64,000 bases of DNA, from the NCBI GenBank assembly GCA_947629045.1, contig CANRCF010000003.1:19899-83898 (forward strand), given 5' to 3'. Position 1 is the first letter of the stretch; every line of letters starts with the position of its first letter. Positions 42,054-53,272 of the stretch are shown here, piece by piece. A program made the position numbers and the translations under genes. Under the pieces are notes generated by a model, which saw nothing but the letters and a program-made list of their open reading frames with translations, was not told the origin of the DNA and did no database searches. The stretch comes from an uncultured Clostridia bacterium (GTDB taxonomy: Bacteria; Bacillota; Clostridia; TANB77; CAG-508).

Positions 42054-44311
42054 CTACATCCAATTATTTGGATTTAAATCTATCGTAAGCCTTGTAATGC
42101 CATTTTTGCCTTCTTTAGTTAAGCTATATTGTTCAAGCATACTATTCATCAAATCAATTATATCATTTCCAAACTTACATTTAATAATTATACGAAATCT
42201 ATATTGATTTTTTATCTTGTCAATTGGTGCTGGCATTCCTTGGTATAATATGATACCCAAATTTTCTTGTAATACTCTTGTTTTTAGGTATTCATGCATT
42301 TTTTTAGTTATATTAAATGCTGATACTTTATTTTCTGATGTAACACCAATTACTATTATATCGCAAAATGGCGGATATTTCAATTGTTTTCTCATTAAGA
42401 TTTCCGTATCATAAAATAAATTGTAGTCTTGCTTTTGAGCACATTCTATACTGAAGTTATCTGGATTATAGGTTTGCACTATTACTTTTCCTTGGTCTTT
42501 TTCCCTTCCTGCCCTTCCTGCAACCTGTGTTAAAATTTGAAAAGTCTTTTCATTTGCTCTAAAATCATCTATATTTAAACTACTATCTGCTGCAATTACA
42601 CCAACTAAAGTAACATTTGGAAAGTGATGTCCTTTTACAACCATTTGCGTTCCTATTAAAATATCTATTGGCTTATTTTTAAATTCATTTAAAATTTCTT
42701 CATGCGAATTTTTCTTACTTACTGTATCAACATCCATACGAATTGTACTTGCATTTGGAAATAACATATGTATTTGTTCTTCCAACTTTTGCGTTCCTGC
42801 TCCAAAGTGCCTAATATTTTTGCTATGACATTCTGGGCATTCCTTAACAAGTGGTATTTCATATCCGCAATAATGACATTTTAGTTTTTGTGTAGATGCA
42901 TGGTATGTTAATGTAATGTTACAATTTTTACATTTCAAAGCATTTCCACAATCTCTGCACATTACAAAGCTTGAAAAACCTCTGTGATTTAGAAATAGTA
43001 TGGTTTGCTTTTTATTATTTAAATTTTCTTCAATTGCTCTATGCAAAGCTCCACTTATCATAGTTTTGTTGCCTTGCTCTAATTCTTGCCTTAAATCTAT
43101 TATTTGTATTTCAGGAAGATTTGCATTGTTTGCCCTTTTATGCAATTCAAGTAGACCAATTTCTCCCGTTTGTGTTTTATAATATGTTTCTAAGTCCGGT
43201 GTTGCACTACCGAAGTACAACAGGAATGTTTATCTTTTCTGCTATGTAACTTGCTATATCTCTTGTATGATACCTTGGTGTAGTTTCAGATTTGTATGAC
43301 TGGTCGTGTTCTTCATCTATAATAATTAGCCCTAAATTGCTAACTGGTGCAAAAATTGCAGAACGAGCACCTATTACAATTTTGGCTGTTCCTTTTCTTA
43401 TTTTATTCCATTGGTCGTATCTTTCTCCAACAGATAATTTACTATGTAAAATTGCTATTGTTTCTTCTCCAAAACGAGAAATAAATCTATCTACTGTTTG
43501 TGGTGTTAGTGAAATTTCTGGCACTAGCATTAAGCTAGATTTTCCTTCTTTAAGTATTTTTTCTATAAGTTGTAAATATACCTCAGTTTTTCCGTGAGCC
43601 TGTTACACCAAATAATAAAAACTTAGAATATAAATGATCATCTATTGCATCACATACTGTATTAAATGCATTTTTTTGTTCATCTGTTAGCTTTAAATTT
43701 TTAGTTTTTTCTACATTTTTGTTTATAAATGGATTTCGCTCTACTGCCTTTTCTTCTACTTCCACATAACCATTTTTTTCTAGTGAGTTTATGACTGCTC
43801 TACTTACATCTGCAAAAATTTCTAAGTCTGAGAATAAAGCTCCATCATTTTCTAATATAAACTTTAATGCTCTTATTTGCTTATCTGACTTTATTTTTTT
43901 ATTTTCAATATCTTTTTCAATTTCTTCTTGGTCTTTTTTTAAATATATAAATTGAACCTTCTTTTCCTTTACACGATTTTTTAAAACTTTAGTTGTAGTG
44001 CCCGGTGGAAGCATTAGTTTTATGCAGTCTGAAACATTACAAAAATACCTTTTTGCCATCCATTTTGCAAGTTCAATATTTTCTTCATGTATGTATTCTG
44101 TTTCATCTACACTTGAAATTGCCTTTACTTCATATTGTGATTTTTCTTTTATATTTACTACAAAGCCCTCATCTAATTCTTTGCGATTGCCAAAAGGTAC
44201 AAAAACTCGGCTTCCAATTTTAACTTTGGAAACCAAGTTTTCTGGTATTTGGTAGTCAAACACTTTGTTTAACCCTTTTGCATTACTATTTAATATAATT
44301 TCCGCAATCAC
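42054..44311 (-). CDS. priA: Primosomal protein N' (needs +1 shifts at CGG 43594-43592 and 43212-43210)
   Basis: Three ORFs join into one PriA: LLFGVTGS-G-KTEVYLQLIEKIL...IPVVL-G-SATPDLETYY; zinc-binding CRDCGNALKCKNC. Confidence 0.95.
43210..43212 (-). other. priA: Candidate CGGN(Gly) +1 site, priA: CTT C GGT AGT
   Basis: Restores VVLGSATPD. Confidence 0.9.
43592..43594 (-). other. priA: Candidate CGGN(Gly) +1 site, priA Walker A: TCA C GGA AAA
   Basis: Restores GVTGSGKTEVY. Confidence 0.95.
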
Positions 44312-44486
44312 TTTTTTTATTTCCTTTTGAGATATTATAGTAATAATATCACAAAATTCGAGCGTAATTCAATTGTTTTTTGTAAAATTTCCAATTAGCG
44401 TTATCAAATGTAATTATATATGATAAAAAATTTTTACCAATGCAAGTAACAAGAAATTTTATGCACACATAATATTTATAAAAGCT

Positions 44487-45965
44487 TTATTGCTGTTGCC
44501 ATTTTAATACTGGAAATCCCTTATTTATTCCATCAGTATCTTGCTTCCATACTTCTTCTGTATTTTCTTTATTTTCTTTATTTAATGTCGTAACAAAATC
44601 TGGTAATTTCATTTTTTCCTCTGTCATTTTTACTGTTTCTTCTTCAGCAAGATTTGTTCCAATTCCTTTATCGTTACTATTTTCAGAATAATAGTTACTA
44701 GAAACTGCACAACTTTCATCAATTTTACCAACTATCGCTCCTATCAATAATTCTTTACCTTTCCCTTGTACTGTTCCTACATTATAGCAATTAGAAATTT
44801 TGCTTGTATTTTCTGCTATACCAAGTATTCCACCAATATATAAGTTTCCTAATACATTAGCATTAATACTTCCTATGTTATAGCATTTTAAAATTCTTCC
44901 ATTGACGCGTCCAGCTATTCCTCCTACACCAAATTTTACACTTTCCAACTGTATGTTACTATTTAGATTTATATTTCCTGTATTATAACATTCTTCAATG
45001 TAGCCTCCATTGGAACTACATATTCCCCCACAAAATCCACTTTCAGAATTCGTACGTTCAATATTAGCCTCAATATTTGATTTATTTCCACATTTTTCTA
45101 TTGTACCACTATTATAACAAGCTATTCCCCCAACCTGCCCAATCTCTACTTCGCCTTTAATATTTCCAGAAACTATACAATTGTGTATTCTTCCATTTCC
45201 CGTGTTTTGTCCACAGATGCCAGCTACATATGCTACTTTCTCACTTGCATATATATTAGTATTTAATAATTTTAGATTTTGAATTGTACCATAATTTTTT
45301 GAGAATAAACCTATTTTATCCATTACATTGTAATTATTTCTATCAATTTTGATATTAATATATAAGCCATTTATAAAATTACCATTCCCATCAAATGTTC
45401 CTGCAAAATTTTTATTTTCGTCATCTGCTGTTGTAATTCCTATTGGTTTAAAACCTTCTCCTGTTGTTAATAATGTTTTTAAATTTCCTTCATAACCATA
45501 TTTTCCATAATCTGTTCTATTTGCATCTACATAAGATTTTGTTGAATTAAAATCTAAACTTAGTCCTAGTTTTACTGTTTTTCCTTCATAATTATTAGTT
45601 TCACTTGTTACATCATAAGAAAAAAATACTAAATCTTCTATACTATTTATTGTATAAATATTTCCTTCACTTTCTTCCAATTGACCCGGATTTGCATCTT
45701 TTACTTTTTCTACTACTATTCCCGTCTGTGTTTCATGTAATATATCTTCTAATTCTCCTATACTAGATATATCATTCTTTACTGCTTCATTAGTCTTTTC
45801 TCCTGCTTCTTTGGCTAACTGTAATATTCCATTATCTCCAAATACAACCGTTATACTTACTGATGCCAAAATTAAAAGCACTACAATAGTAACAACAAGT
45901 GCTATCAATGTAATACCTTTTTTAAAATTTTGTTTCTCTTTTAAATTTTTCATCTTTTTTACCAT
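44487..45965 (-). CDS. Prepilin-like N-terminus + GLUG-repeat surface protein
   Basis: FKKG|ITLIALVVTIVVLLILASVSI; repeated GG(I/A)-x-NxGxIxxCYNxG units. Confidence 0.8.
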   Translation of the reverse strand: MVKKMKNLKEKQNFKKGITLIALVVTIVVLLILASVSITVVFGDNGILQLAKEAGEKTNEAVKNDISSIGELEDILHETQTGIVVEKVKDANPGQLEESEGNIYTINSIEDLVFFSYDVTSETNNYEGKTVKLGLSLDFNSTKSYVDANRTDYGKYGYEGNLKTLLTTGEGFKPIGITTADDENKNFAGTFDGNGNFINGLYINIKIDRNNYNVMDKIGLFSKNYGTIQNLKLLNTNIYASEKVAYVAGICGQNTGNGRIHNCIVSGNIKGEVEIGQVGGIACYNSGTIEKCGNKSNIEANIERTNSESGFCGGICSSNGGYIEECYNTGNINLNSNIQLESVKFGVGGIAGRVNGRILKCYNIGSINANVLGNLYIGGILGIAENTSKISNCYNVGTVQGKGKELLIGAIVGKIDESCAVSSNYYSENSNDKGIGTNLAEEETVKMTEEKMKLPDFVTTLNKENKENTEEVWKQDTDGINKGFPVLKWQQQ

Positions 45966-46260
45966 CCTTCGTTTTTAATTTTTAGTTCTTTTGTTAGTAT
46001 TTACTAAAATAATAAGTAGTATACATTTATTTGTTTAAAGTACAGATATACTTTATTATTTAGCAAATTGCCGTCATAATTTATAATGCACTTTTTACTT
46101 GCAGATTAAGTATACTATAATGTTTTTATTTTTGCAATACTTTTGTCTGGTATTTTTGTATGTATTTTTGTGCGACAATATATACAAATTATAAAAAGAA
46201 AGAATGTATTTATAAAACTATTCTAAAAAAATTTATAAATATATTATGGGGTAATAAAAA

Positions 46261-46470
46261 ATGTTTGAGATTTCTAAATATAAGAAAAGTAATGTAAAAA
46301 TATCTATACGATTACCTGAAAAAATGAATGAAACATTAAAGAAGATTGCTAAAAAAGAAGATATGAGTTTTAATAATGTTATTGTTAGTTGCATTGAAAA
46401 TTCACTTGGTCAAATGAACTTAGAAAAATATAAAGATGTTGATATTTATGACGAAGAATTAAAAGTTTAA
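46261..46470 (+). CDS. Ribbon-helix-helix/HicB-like small protein
   Basis: KISIRLPEKMNETLKKIAKKEDMSFNNVIVSCIENSL. Confidence 0.65.
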   Translation: MFEISKYKKSNVKISIRLPEKMNETLKKIAKKEDMSFNNVIVSCIENSLGQMNLEKYKDVDIYDEELKV

Positions 46471-46648
46471 ACTGATGTTAGCTTATTTCTATTATACAAA
46501 AATGGAGCTTAGATATATACTCTTTAAATTTTAGAATATATGTCTAAGCTCCATTTCTCATTGAAATTTGCAACATTATTTTAAGCTTCAACAATTTGTT
46601 TTTGAAATAATTAATTAAAGATACTAATTTAAGTTATTTTAAAAAAAA

Positions 46649-47050
46649 TTATTTTTTTGCTGCTTCTAAGGCAAAAATTCGAATAGAATGTTCTTCTAAT
46701 TTTTCTTCTAATCGTTCTTGTTTTTCTTGATGCATTTTATAGCCATCAAAAAGAGCTGGTAATTTTCTTGTAACTGCATCTTCAACAATAACCATTGCTT
46801 CTTGTAAGCTTTTAATCATTTCCTTTAGTTCCTTTAAATCTTCATCATGTCTTTTTAAATGTTCCTCTATTTTTTCAAAATGCTTATCATGTTCAATTAG
46901 ATGTTCTTCATGCCTCTTTAACTGTTCTTCTATTATTTCAAAGTGCTTATCATGCTCAATTAAATGTTCCTCATGCCTCTTTAACTGTTCTTCATTCCTT
47001 TTTAAAGTTTCTTTTATTTCTTTAATGTCTTTATCCATATCTTTCACCAC
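46649..47050 (-). CDS. Coiled-coil protein with internal repeats (EEQLKRHEEHLIEHDKHFE)
   Basis: Tandem protein and DNA repeats. Confidence 0.7.
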   Translation of the reverse strand: MVKDMDKDIKEIKETLKRNEEQLKRHEEHLIEHDKHFEIIEEQLKRHEEHLIEHDKHFEKIEEHLKRHDEDLKELKEMIKSLQEAMVIVEDAVTRKLPALFDGYKMHQEKQERLEEKLEEHSIRIFALEAAKK

Positions 47051-47339
47051 CTTTCATATTTTATTTGTTATTTTTTATAAATTCATAATGTAATTTGTAT
47101 TTTGCCTTTTCATAAAATTTAACAATACAATTAAATCACAATTTCATATAAAGTGCAAGCATTTTCCTGCATTATTTTTCGACTTTTTTCTTAAAAACAT
47201 ATTCCCTTTTTCTTTAGAATATAGTATAATAGAATTGTTGTTAAATATTTTTTACATATATTTATTTCAATTTAATTTTTCACTTAATGATTTTTATTCT
47301 ATAGATAACAATAAAATAAATTATAGGAGTATAATTTTT

Positions 47340-47786
47340 ATGTGGTATATTTGGTTGATTTTATCAGGTATTTTTATGATTGCTGAAATAATTACAGTAG
47401 GATTTTTAATTTTTTGGCTTGGAATTGGTGCATTAATCGCCATGCTTGTAAGCTTTATAACTGATAATGTTATTATTCAAACTTCAGTTTTTGTAATTAG
47501 CTCTACACTTTTAATATTCTGTACAAGACCTTTTGTAAAAAAACTTACTAAAAAAGATAAAGATGTTGTTACAAATGCTTTTGCTATTGTTGGTAAAAAA
47601 GCTCTTGTAATAAAAGATATTAACCCTACATTAGGTTCAGGGCAAGTTAAGGTTGATGGTCAAATTTGGTCTGCTAAGTGTGAAGATGATACAATAATTG
47701 CACAAGGTACAGAGGTTTATATTTTAAAAATTGAAGGTGTAAAAGCAGTTGTTACTGCAAATATAAATCAAACCGCTAATGTATAA
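47340..47786 (+). CDS. NfeD family protein
   Basis: Two TMs then C-terminal OB-like GSGQVKVDGQIWSAKCED. Confidence 0.88.
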   Translation: MWYIWLILSGIFMIAEIITVGFLIFWLGIGALIAMLVSFITDNVIIQTSVFVISSTLLIFCTRPFVKKLTKKDKDVVTNAFAIVGKKALVIKDINPTLGSGQVKVDGQIWSAKCEDDTIIAQGTEVYILKIEGVKAVVTANINQTANV

Positions 47787-47839
47787 TTAGATTTTAATAT
47801 TTTATATATATTTATAATTATTTTAAGGAGGAATTTTTT

Positions 47840-48748
47840 ATGTTATGGGTTTTATTAGTTTTACTTGTCATCGTTTTAATTATTGCATTTAACACCATAA
47901 AGATTGTTAGACAATCTGAAGTTTACATTATAGAAAGACTTGGTAAATTTCATAAGGTAGCTGATGCTGGTCTTACTATCATTATTCCATTTGTAGACCA
48001 TGTTCGTAGTGTTGTAAGTTTAAAACAACAAACCATGGATATTCCACCACAAGGTGTAATTACTCAAGATAATGTTACAATTACTATTGATACTGTTGTG
48101 TTCTACAAAATTACAGACCCTGCTAAGGCAGTTTATGAAATTCAAAATTTAAAGAAAGGTATTGAATATTTAGCTATTACTACAATTCGTGATATTGTTG
48201 GTAAAATGGACCTAGATGCTACATTTAGTTCAAGAGATGCCATCAATGATCGTTTAAGAGTAATTCTAGATGAAGCTACTGACCAATGGGGTTGTAAAGT
48301 AGATCGTGTTGAAATTAAAGATATTACACCTCCTGCTGATATTCGTGATGCAATGGAAAAACAAATGAATGCAGAGAGAAATAAAAGAGCTTTAATTCTT
48401 CAAGCTGAAGGTGAAAGACAATCTGCTATTACACTTGCTGAAGGTAAAAAAGAGGCTGCTATATTAGAAGCAGAAGCTGATAAAGAAGCTAAAATTAGAA
48501 GGGCTACTGGTGAGGCTGAAGCTATTATAAAAGTGGCAGATGCAAAGGCACAAGAAATTCATGTAGTATATGATGCTATGATGAAAGCAAACCCTGATGA
48601 TAAATTAGTTCAATTAAAATCTTTAGAAGCTTTAAAAGAAGTTGCTAATGGAAGTGCTAATAAAGTATTTATTCCATTTGAAGCAACAAAAGCTTTAAGT
48701 AGCTTAGGTGCTATTTCTGAAGTTGTTAAAGACAAGAAAAAAGACTAG
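47840..48748 (+). CDS. SPFH/stomatin family protein
   Basis: RQSEVYIIERLGKFHKVADAGLTIIIPFVDHVRSVVSLKQQTMDIPPQGVIT. Confidence 0.93.
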   Translation: MLWVLLVLLVIVLIIAFNTIKIVRQSEVYIIERLGKFHKVADAGLTIIIPFVDHVRSVVSLKQQTMDIPPQGVITQDNVTITIDTVVFYKITDPAKAVYEIQNLKKGIEYLAITTIRDIVGKMDLDATFSSRDAINDRLRVILDEATDQWGCKVDRVEIKDITPPADIRDAMEKQMNAERNKRALILQAEGERQSAITLAEGKKEAAILEAEADKEAKIRRATGEAEAIIKVADAKAQEIHVVYDAMMKANPDDKLVQLKSLEALKEVANGSANKVFIPFEATKALSSLGAISEVVKDKKKD

Positions 48749-48808
48749 ACTTAAAAAGCATGTATAGACTATCATAATACCATCTTATTAACATACTACA
48801 ATAATAAG

Positions 48809-48880
48809 AACCTTAACCACGATTGCAACCAAAGATTGTGGATGGATACCCGATAATCCTTTGGTTTCACAATAAAAAAC
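48809..48880 (-). repeat. Dispersed ~75-bp element, copy 2
   Basis: Aligns with 16582-16656. Confidence 0.6.
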
Positions 48881-48886
48881 TCCTAT

Positions 48887-48938
48887 TTTAAATTGTTTTT
48901 TAATAGTTTAAAAATAGGAGTTTTTACTTATTTTAACT
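48887..48938. terminator. Hairpin aaaaactcctatttt...aaaataggagttttta
   Basis: Inverted repeat with T/A tracts. Confidence 0.75.
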
Positions 48939-48968
48939 TTCTATGAAACATCTCTTTAAATTAATTTT

Positions 48969-50214
48969 TTACTCTACTGTATCATCTTTTATATAATATT
49001 TTGTTCCAAGCATTTTATCAGGTAAATATTGTTGCTCAACACAGTGTCCTGGATAATCGTGCGGGTATTTATACCCTACCCCATAACCTTCTTTTGCCAT
49101 TCCGCTCTGCTGGTGCATTTCTAATATGCATTGGTATTGTACCTGTATCTTTATTTGCAACATCTGCTAATGCCTTTTCTATTCCTAAATAAGCACAATT
49201 AGATTTTTTAGAAGTTGCTACATATACTGCTGCATCTGCTAAAATAATTCTGGCTTCTGGCATTCCTACCATTGTGACTGCTTGCATGGCTGATGTTGCA
49301 ACTACTAGTGCATTAGGATTTGCCATACCCACATCTTCTGCTGCTGCAATTACTATTCTTCTTGCCATAAATACAGGGTCTTCTCCTGCATTTAGTGCTC
49401 TTGCTAAATAAAAAAGTGCTGCGTCTGGGTCGCTTCCCCTCATAGATTTAATAAAAGCACTTATATTATCATAATGACTATCACCTTTTTTATCAAATAT
49501 TGCTTTTCTTGTTTGTACACACTCTTTTGCTATTTCATCTGTAATTGTTATAAAGCCATTTTTGTCAACGCTAGTTGTAAGCACTGCAACTTCTAATCCA
49601 TTTAGAGCTGTTCTTACATCTCCATTTGAAGTTTGTGCGATTTTCTTCAGAGTGCTATCTTCTACTTTTATGTTATATGTTTCAAGTCCTTCTTCTGCTG
49701 TTAATGATTTTTTTAAAACTTTAAATATATCTTCATCTGTTAATGGATTTAAGTGAAATACCATTGACCTAGATATAAGAGCTTTGTTTACTTCAAAATA
49801 TGGATTTTCAGTTGTTGCACCTATTAATATAACTGTACCATTTTCTACATATGGAAGCAAAGCATCTTGTTGCAATTTATTAAAACGATGAATTTCATCT
49901 ATGAATAAAATACATTTTCCAGATGGGTTAAGTAGTGTATTTTGTGCTGTTTCTATTGCATTTTTTATATCAGATACACCTGATGTAACTGCATTTATTT
50001 TTATAAATTTATATTTTGTAGTATTGCTAATTACTCTTGCAAGTGAAGTTTTGCCACAGCCAGGAGGTCCCCATAATATTATGCTAGATAGCCTATCTGC
50101 TACAACTGTTCTATATAAAATTTTATCTTTACCTAATATATGCTCTTGTCCAACATAGTCATCTAATGTTTTTGGACTCATCCTGTATGCTAATGGTTTA
50201 TTTAAATCTACCAT
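48969..50214 (-). CDS. rarA: Replication-associated recombination protein A (needs +1 shift at CGG 49104-49102)
   Basis: [51 protein letters not shown]. Confidence 0.93.
49102..49104 (-). other. rarA: Candidate CGGN(Gly) +1 site, rarA: GAG C GGA ATG
   Basis: Restores C-terminal [17 protein letters not shown]. Confidence 0.9.
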
Positions 50215-50300
50215 TTTATAATTCCCTTCTTTGCTATAATTTTATTATGTTTCTACTTTTTTTATATTTATTATATTCATTTCTATTGTAGTATTTTTTC

Positions 50301-50372
50301 TCATAGTTATTTTAGTCATATGGATTTTTTCATAGTTATTTTAGTCATATGGATTTTTTCATAGTTATTTTT
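50301..50372. repeat. 29-bp tandem repeat (catagttattttagtcatatggatttttt), ~2.5 copies
   Basis: Direct reading. Confidence 0.9.
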
Positions 50373-50990
50373 TTATAATCCTTTTGCTAAGTTTCCTAAA
50401 GCTTTTCTAATTATATCTTCTACGCTTAAGTTGTTAATTTCTACTTTTGCTAAAGCTTCTACAACTTCTCTCTTACTGTAACCTAATACTTGAAGTGCAC
50501 TAATTGCTTCTTCTACATTTTCATCTTCTGCAATTTCTATTGTAGGTGCACCTTCCTCTTTTTCTTCCTCTGATAAAAGTTCTTTTTCTTTCTTTAATTT
50601 ATCTTTTAACTCTAAAATAATTCTTTGAGCAGTTTTAGGTCCTATTCCTGGTAATTTTTTTAATATACTTATATCATTTGAAATAACTGCTAGTGCAAAT
50701 TGTGATGGTGTAATGTTTGATAATATTGTAAGGCCTACTTTTGCTCCAATGCCACCAACAGATAAAAGTAATTCAAATAATCGTAATTCTTCGTTATTTA
50801 TAAAGCCAAATATTGATACATCATCTTCTCTAACTCTCATATATGTATGGACTTTTAAAACTTCCCCGATTTGTCCCAAATTTTGAATTGATGACTGTGG
50901 CATAAAAATTTTATAACCTATTCCGTTTACATCAATTACTATGTATTCCTTTGTTTTTAATTCTAAATTTCCTTTTATATATGCTAACAT
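50373..50990 (-). CDS. ruvA: Holliday junction branch migration protein RuvA
   Basis: MLAYIKGNLELKTKEYIVIDVNGIGYKIFM; GIGPKTAQRIILELKDK. Confidence 0.95.
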   Translation of the reverse strand: MLAYIKGNLELKTKEYIVIDVNGIGYKIFMPQSSIQNLGQIGEVLKVHTYMRVREDDVSIFGFINNEELRLFELLLSVGGIGAKVGLTILSNITPSQFALAVISNDISILKKLPGIGPKTAQRIILELKDKLKKEKELLSEEEKEEGAPTIEIAEDENVEEAISALQVLGYSKREVVEALAKVEINNLSVEDIIRKALGNLAKGL

Positions 50991-51378
50991 TTTTATCTTC
51001 CTTTCCAGCTTATTTTTCTCACTTTTTATAGTTCACTTTTTTCTTATTTTTTACTTTTAATTTTACTATTTTTTTAAATTTGTTGTTACTTGTTTTTACT
51101 TTTTAACTTTTCTTATTTTATCATAAGATTTAAAATTTGCAAGAGTTATTTGCAAATTTTTGTTTGCAAAATTTAAATTTACTTTATAGAATTTCATTTA
51201 ATTTTTCATTTGATGGTAAAACTTAAACTTTTCAATTTTTTTAATAATATTGTTATTAATACTAAAATTTTTTGAAGAATAAAAACAATAATTTGCAAAA
51301 AGTCTTGTTTTTTTTTTATATTTGTGTTAAACTTATGAATAGTCAATTTTAGATTTCACATATAGGAGGTGCATTTTA

Positions 51379-51576
51379 ATGGCAAAATGTGATATTTGTG
51401 GAAAAACATTATCTCACGGAAATCAAATTAGTATTGCTCGTTCTCATGTTAGTAGAAGAGCTACTAGAACTTTTAAACCAAATTTAAGAAAAGTAAAAGC
51501 AATTATCAATGGCGAGCCAAAAACAATTCATGCTTGTGCAAAATGTTTACGTTCTGGAAAAGTAACTAGAGCTTAG
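51379..51576 (+). CDS. rpmB: 50S ribosomal protein L28
   Basis: MAKCDICGKTLSHGNQISIARSHVSRRATRTFKPNLRKV. Confidence 0.97.
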   Translation: MAKCDICGKTLSHGNQISIARSHVSRRATRTFKPNLRKVKAIINGEPKTIHACAKCLRSGKVTRA

Positions 51577-51840
51577 TTTCGTTAAATTGTTTTTATAAAT
51601 TTAAATAAGTAAAAAGTGAGACTATTTAGATTTTATTCATTAATAGTCTCTTTTTGGTTACTTATTTTCATACTATAAGTATGTATTATTTTTCTTTAAT
51701 ACCAAATATCAATTTTACAATTCCCCTTAAGCACTTTGGAACTTTTTTTACAACTATTGTCATTTTTCTCACACCCTTTCAATATTCTACTTACCAATAT
51801 TTTTCATTAATTTTATTTACTATTTTATTTGCTAGGATCT

Positions 51841-51993
51841 TTATTTGCAAGATAACCACATTAATCCGACTGAAATAATAGCTATACCTATGACACATAA
51901 CCAACCAGATAGAGGTAGGAATAGTACAAGCAGAATACCAAGTCCTAATCCAATTAAACATACACCTATTGTTTTCTTTAATGCTCTTAACAT
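51841..51993 (-). CDS. Small two-TM membrane protein MLRALKKTIGVCLIGLGLGILLVLFLPLSGWLCVIGIAIISVGLMWLSCK
   Basis: TAGGAGGAG RBS upstream of ATG; not in ORF track because of length. Confidence 0.7.
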   Translation of the reverse strand: MLRALKKTIGVCLIGLGLGILLVLFLPLSGWLCVIGIAIISVGLMWLSCK

Positions 51994-52270
51994 TTTTATC
52001 TCCTCCTACCCTTTTTTATATATTATATTAACTATATTTTTATTTGTTACTTTTTATGTTCTTGATTCTACACAATTAATGTCCTTATTTAATTTCATTA
52101 CTTATTCATTGTTTTATCTTACTTATTTTTATTTCATTTCTGACTCTCATTTACCTTACTATTATTGAAAAATATCTTATTTTGTGATTAAATATTAATT
52201 AAAGAAATTTTATTTTTTGTGATAAATTTAGTTTAGTAAAATTACCTTATTTTTGAAAGGAGTATATATT

Positions 52271-52897
52271 ATGAATAAAGAAAACTCTATCGTTATAATT
52301 GAAAAATTAAAAAAGGCTTACCCTGATGCTAAATGTAGTTTAGACTTCAAAAGTCCATTTGAAATGATGATAGCCGTTATGCTTTCTGCTCAGTGTACTG
52401 ATGAAAGAGTTAATTTAACTACTCCAGCTCTTTTTGCTAAATATGATACACCTGAAAAAATGGCTAAGGCTCCTTTAGAAGAACTAGAAAGCTTAGTACA
52501 TCCATGTGGTTTTTATAAAAATAAAGCTAAAAATATGAAGCTTGCTAGTCAAAAGCTTTTAGATGATTTTGATGGCAAAGTTCCAAGTACTATTGAAGAA
52601 CTAATTACTATTCCAGGTGTTGGTAGAAAAAGTGCAAATGTTATTATGCTAGAAGCTTTTAATAATCCTCAAGGAATTGCAGTAGATACTCATGTTAAAA
52701 GAATTTCTAATCGTATTGGTTTTTCTAAAAATCATGAGCCTGAAAAAATCGAACAAGATTTATTAAAGCAAATTCCAAAAGAATATTACAAAGATGTAAA
52801 TCACATTTTAATTTGGCATGGTAGAAACATTTGTAGTTCTAGGAACCCTAAATGTAGCGAATGTCCAATTTTAAATAATTGTCAAAAAATTTTATAA
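52271..52897 (+). CDS. nth: Endonuclease III
   Basis: LSAQCTDERVN; ITIPGVGRKSANV; C-terminal [4Fe-4S] cysteines. Confidence 0.95.
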   Translation: MNKENSIVIIEKLKKAYPDAKCSLDFKSPFEMMIAVMLSAQCTDERVNLTTPALFAKYDTPEKMAKAPLEELESLVHPCGFYKNKAKNMKLASQKLLDDFDGKVPSTIEELITIPGVGRKSANVIMLEAFNNPQGIAVDTHVKRISNRIGFSKNHEPEKIEQDLLKQIPKEYYKDVNHILIWHGRNICSSRNPKCSECPILNNCQKIL

Positions 52898-53002
52898 ATA
52901 TAATTTTAATTTGCTTATTGTTTTTGAATATTTTTTGTCTATTTATTTATACTATATTATAGAACTTCAATTTTTTATAAATATTTAGGTGGTGTATTTA
53001 TT

Positions 53003-53152
53003 TTGACAAATATTAATTGTTCTGAGAAATGTATATATCAGAAAGATGGGAAATGTTCTCTTGAAACTATTAAAGTACAAAAAATAAATTCAAATTCTTC
53101 ATGTGCATATTTTATAGGTATACCACATAATATTTCTTTTTTAGCTAAATAA
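53003..53152 (+). CDS. Small cysteine-rich protein (TTG start) LTNINCSEKCIYQKDGKCSLETIKVQKINSNSSCAYF...
   Basis: AGGTGG RBS-like; conserved-looking Cys spacing. Confidence 0.5.
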   Translation: MTNINCSEKCIYQKDGKCSLETIKVQKINSNSSCAYFIGIPHNISFLAK

Positions 53153-53272
53153 ATGAAATTATTGACTTTCTTATGTAAAAGTTATATAGTTATTACAGTA
53201 TCTTTAGAAAATATTTATTTATTGTTCTAAATACTATCAATAATATATATTTTTTATTAAGGAGGTTTTTTT

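Noticed and set aside
42054-44311. Three separate ORFs in priA treated as independent genes
   Set aside because: They are consecutive parts of one PriA protein; junctions are single extra C bases before conserved Gly codons.
50301-50372. CRISPR array
   Set aside because: Repeats are directly contiguous with no spacers and too few; no cas genes.
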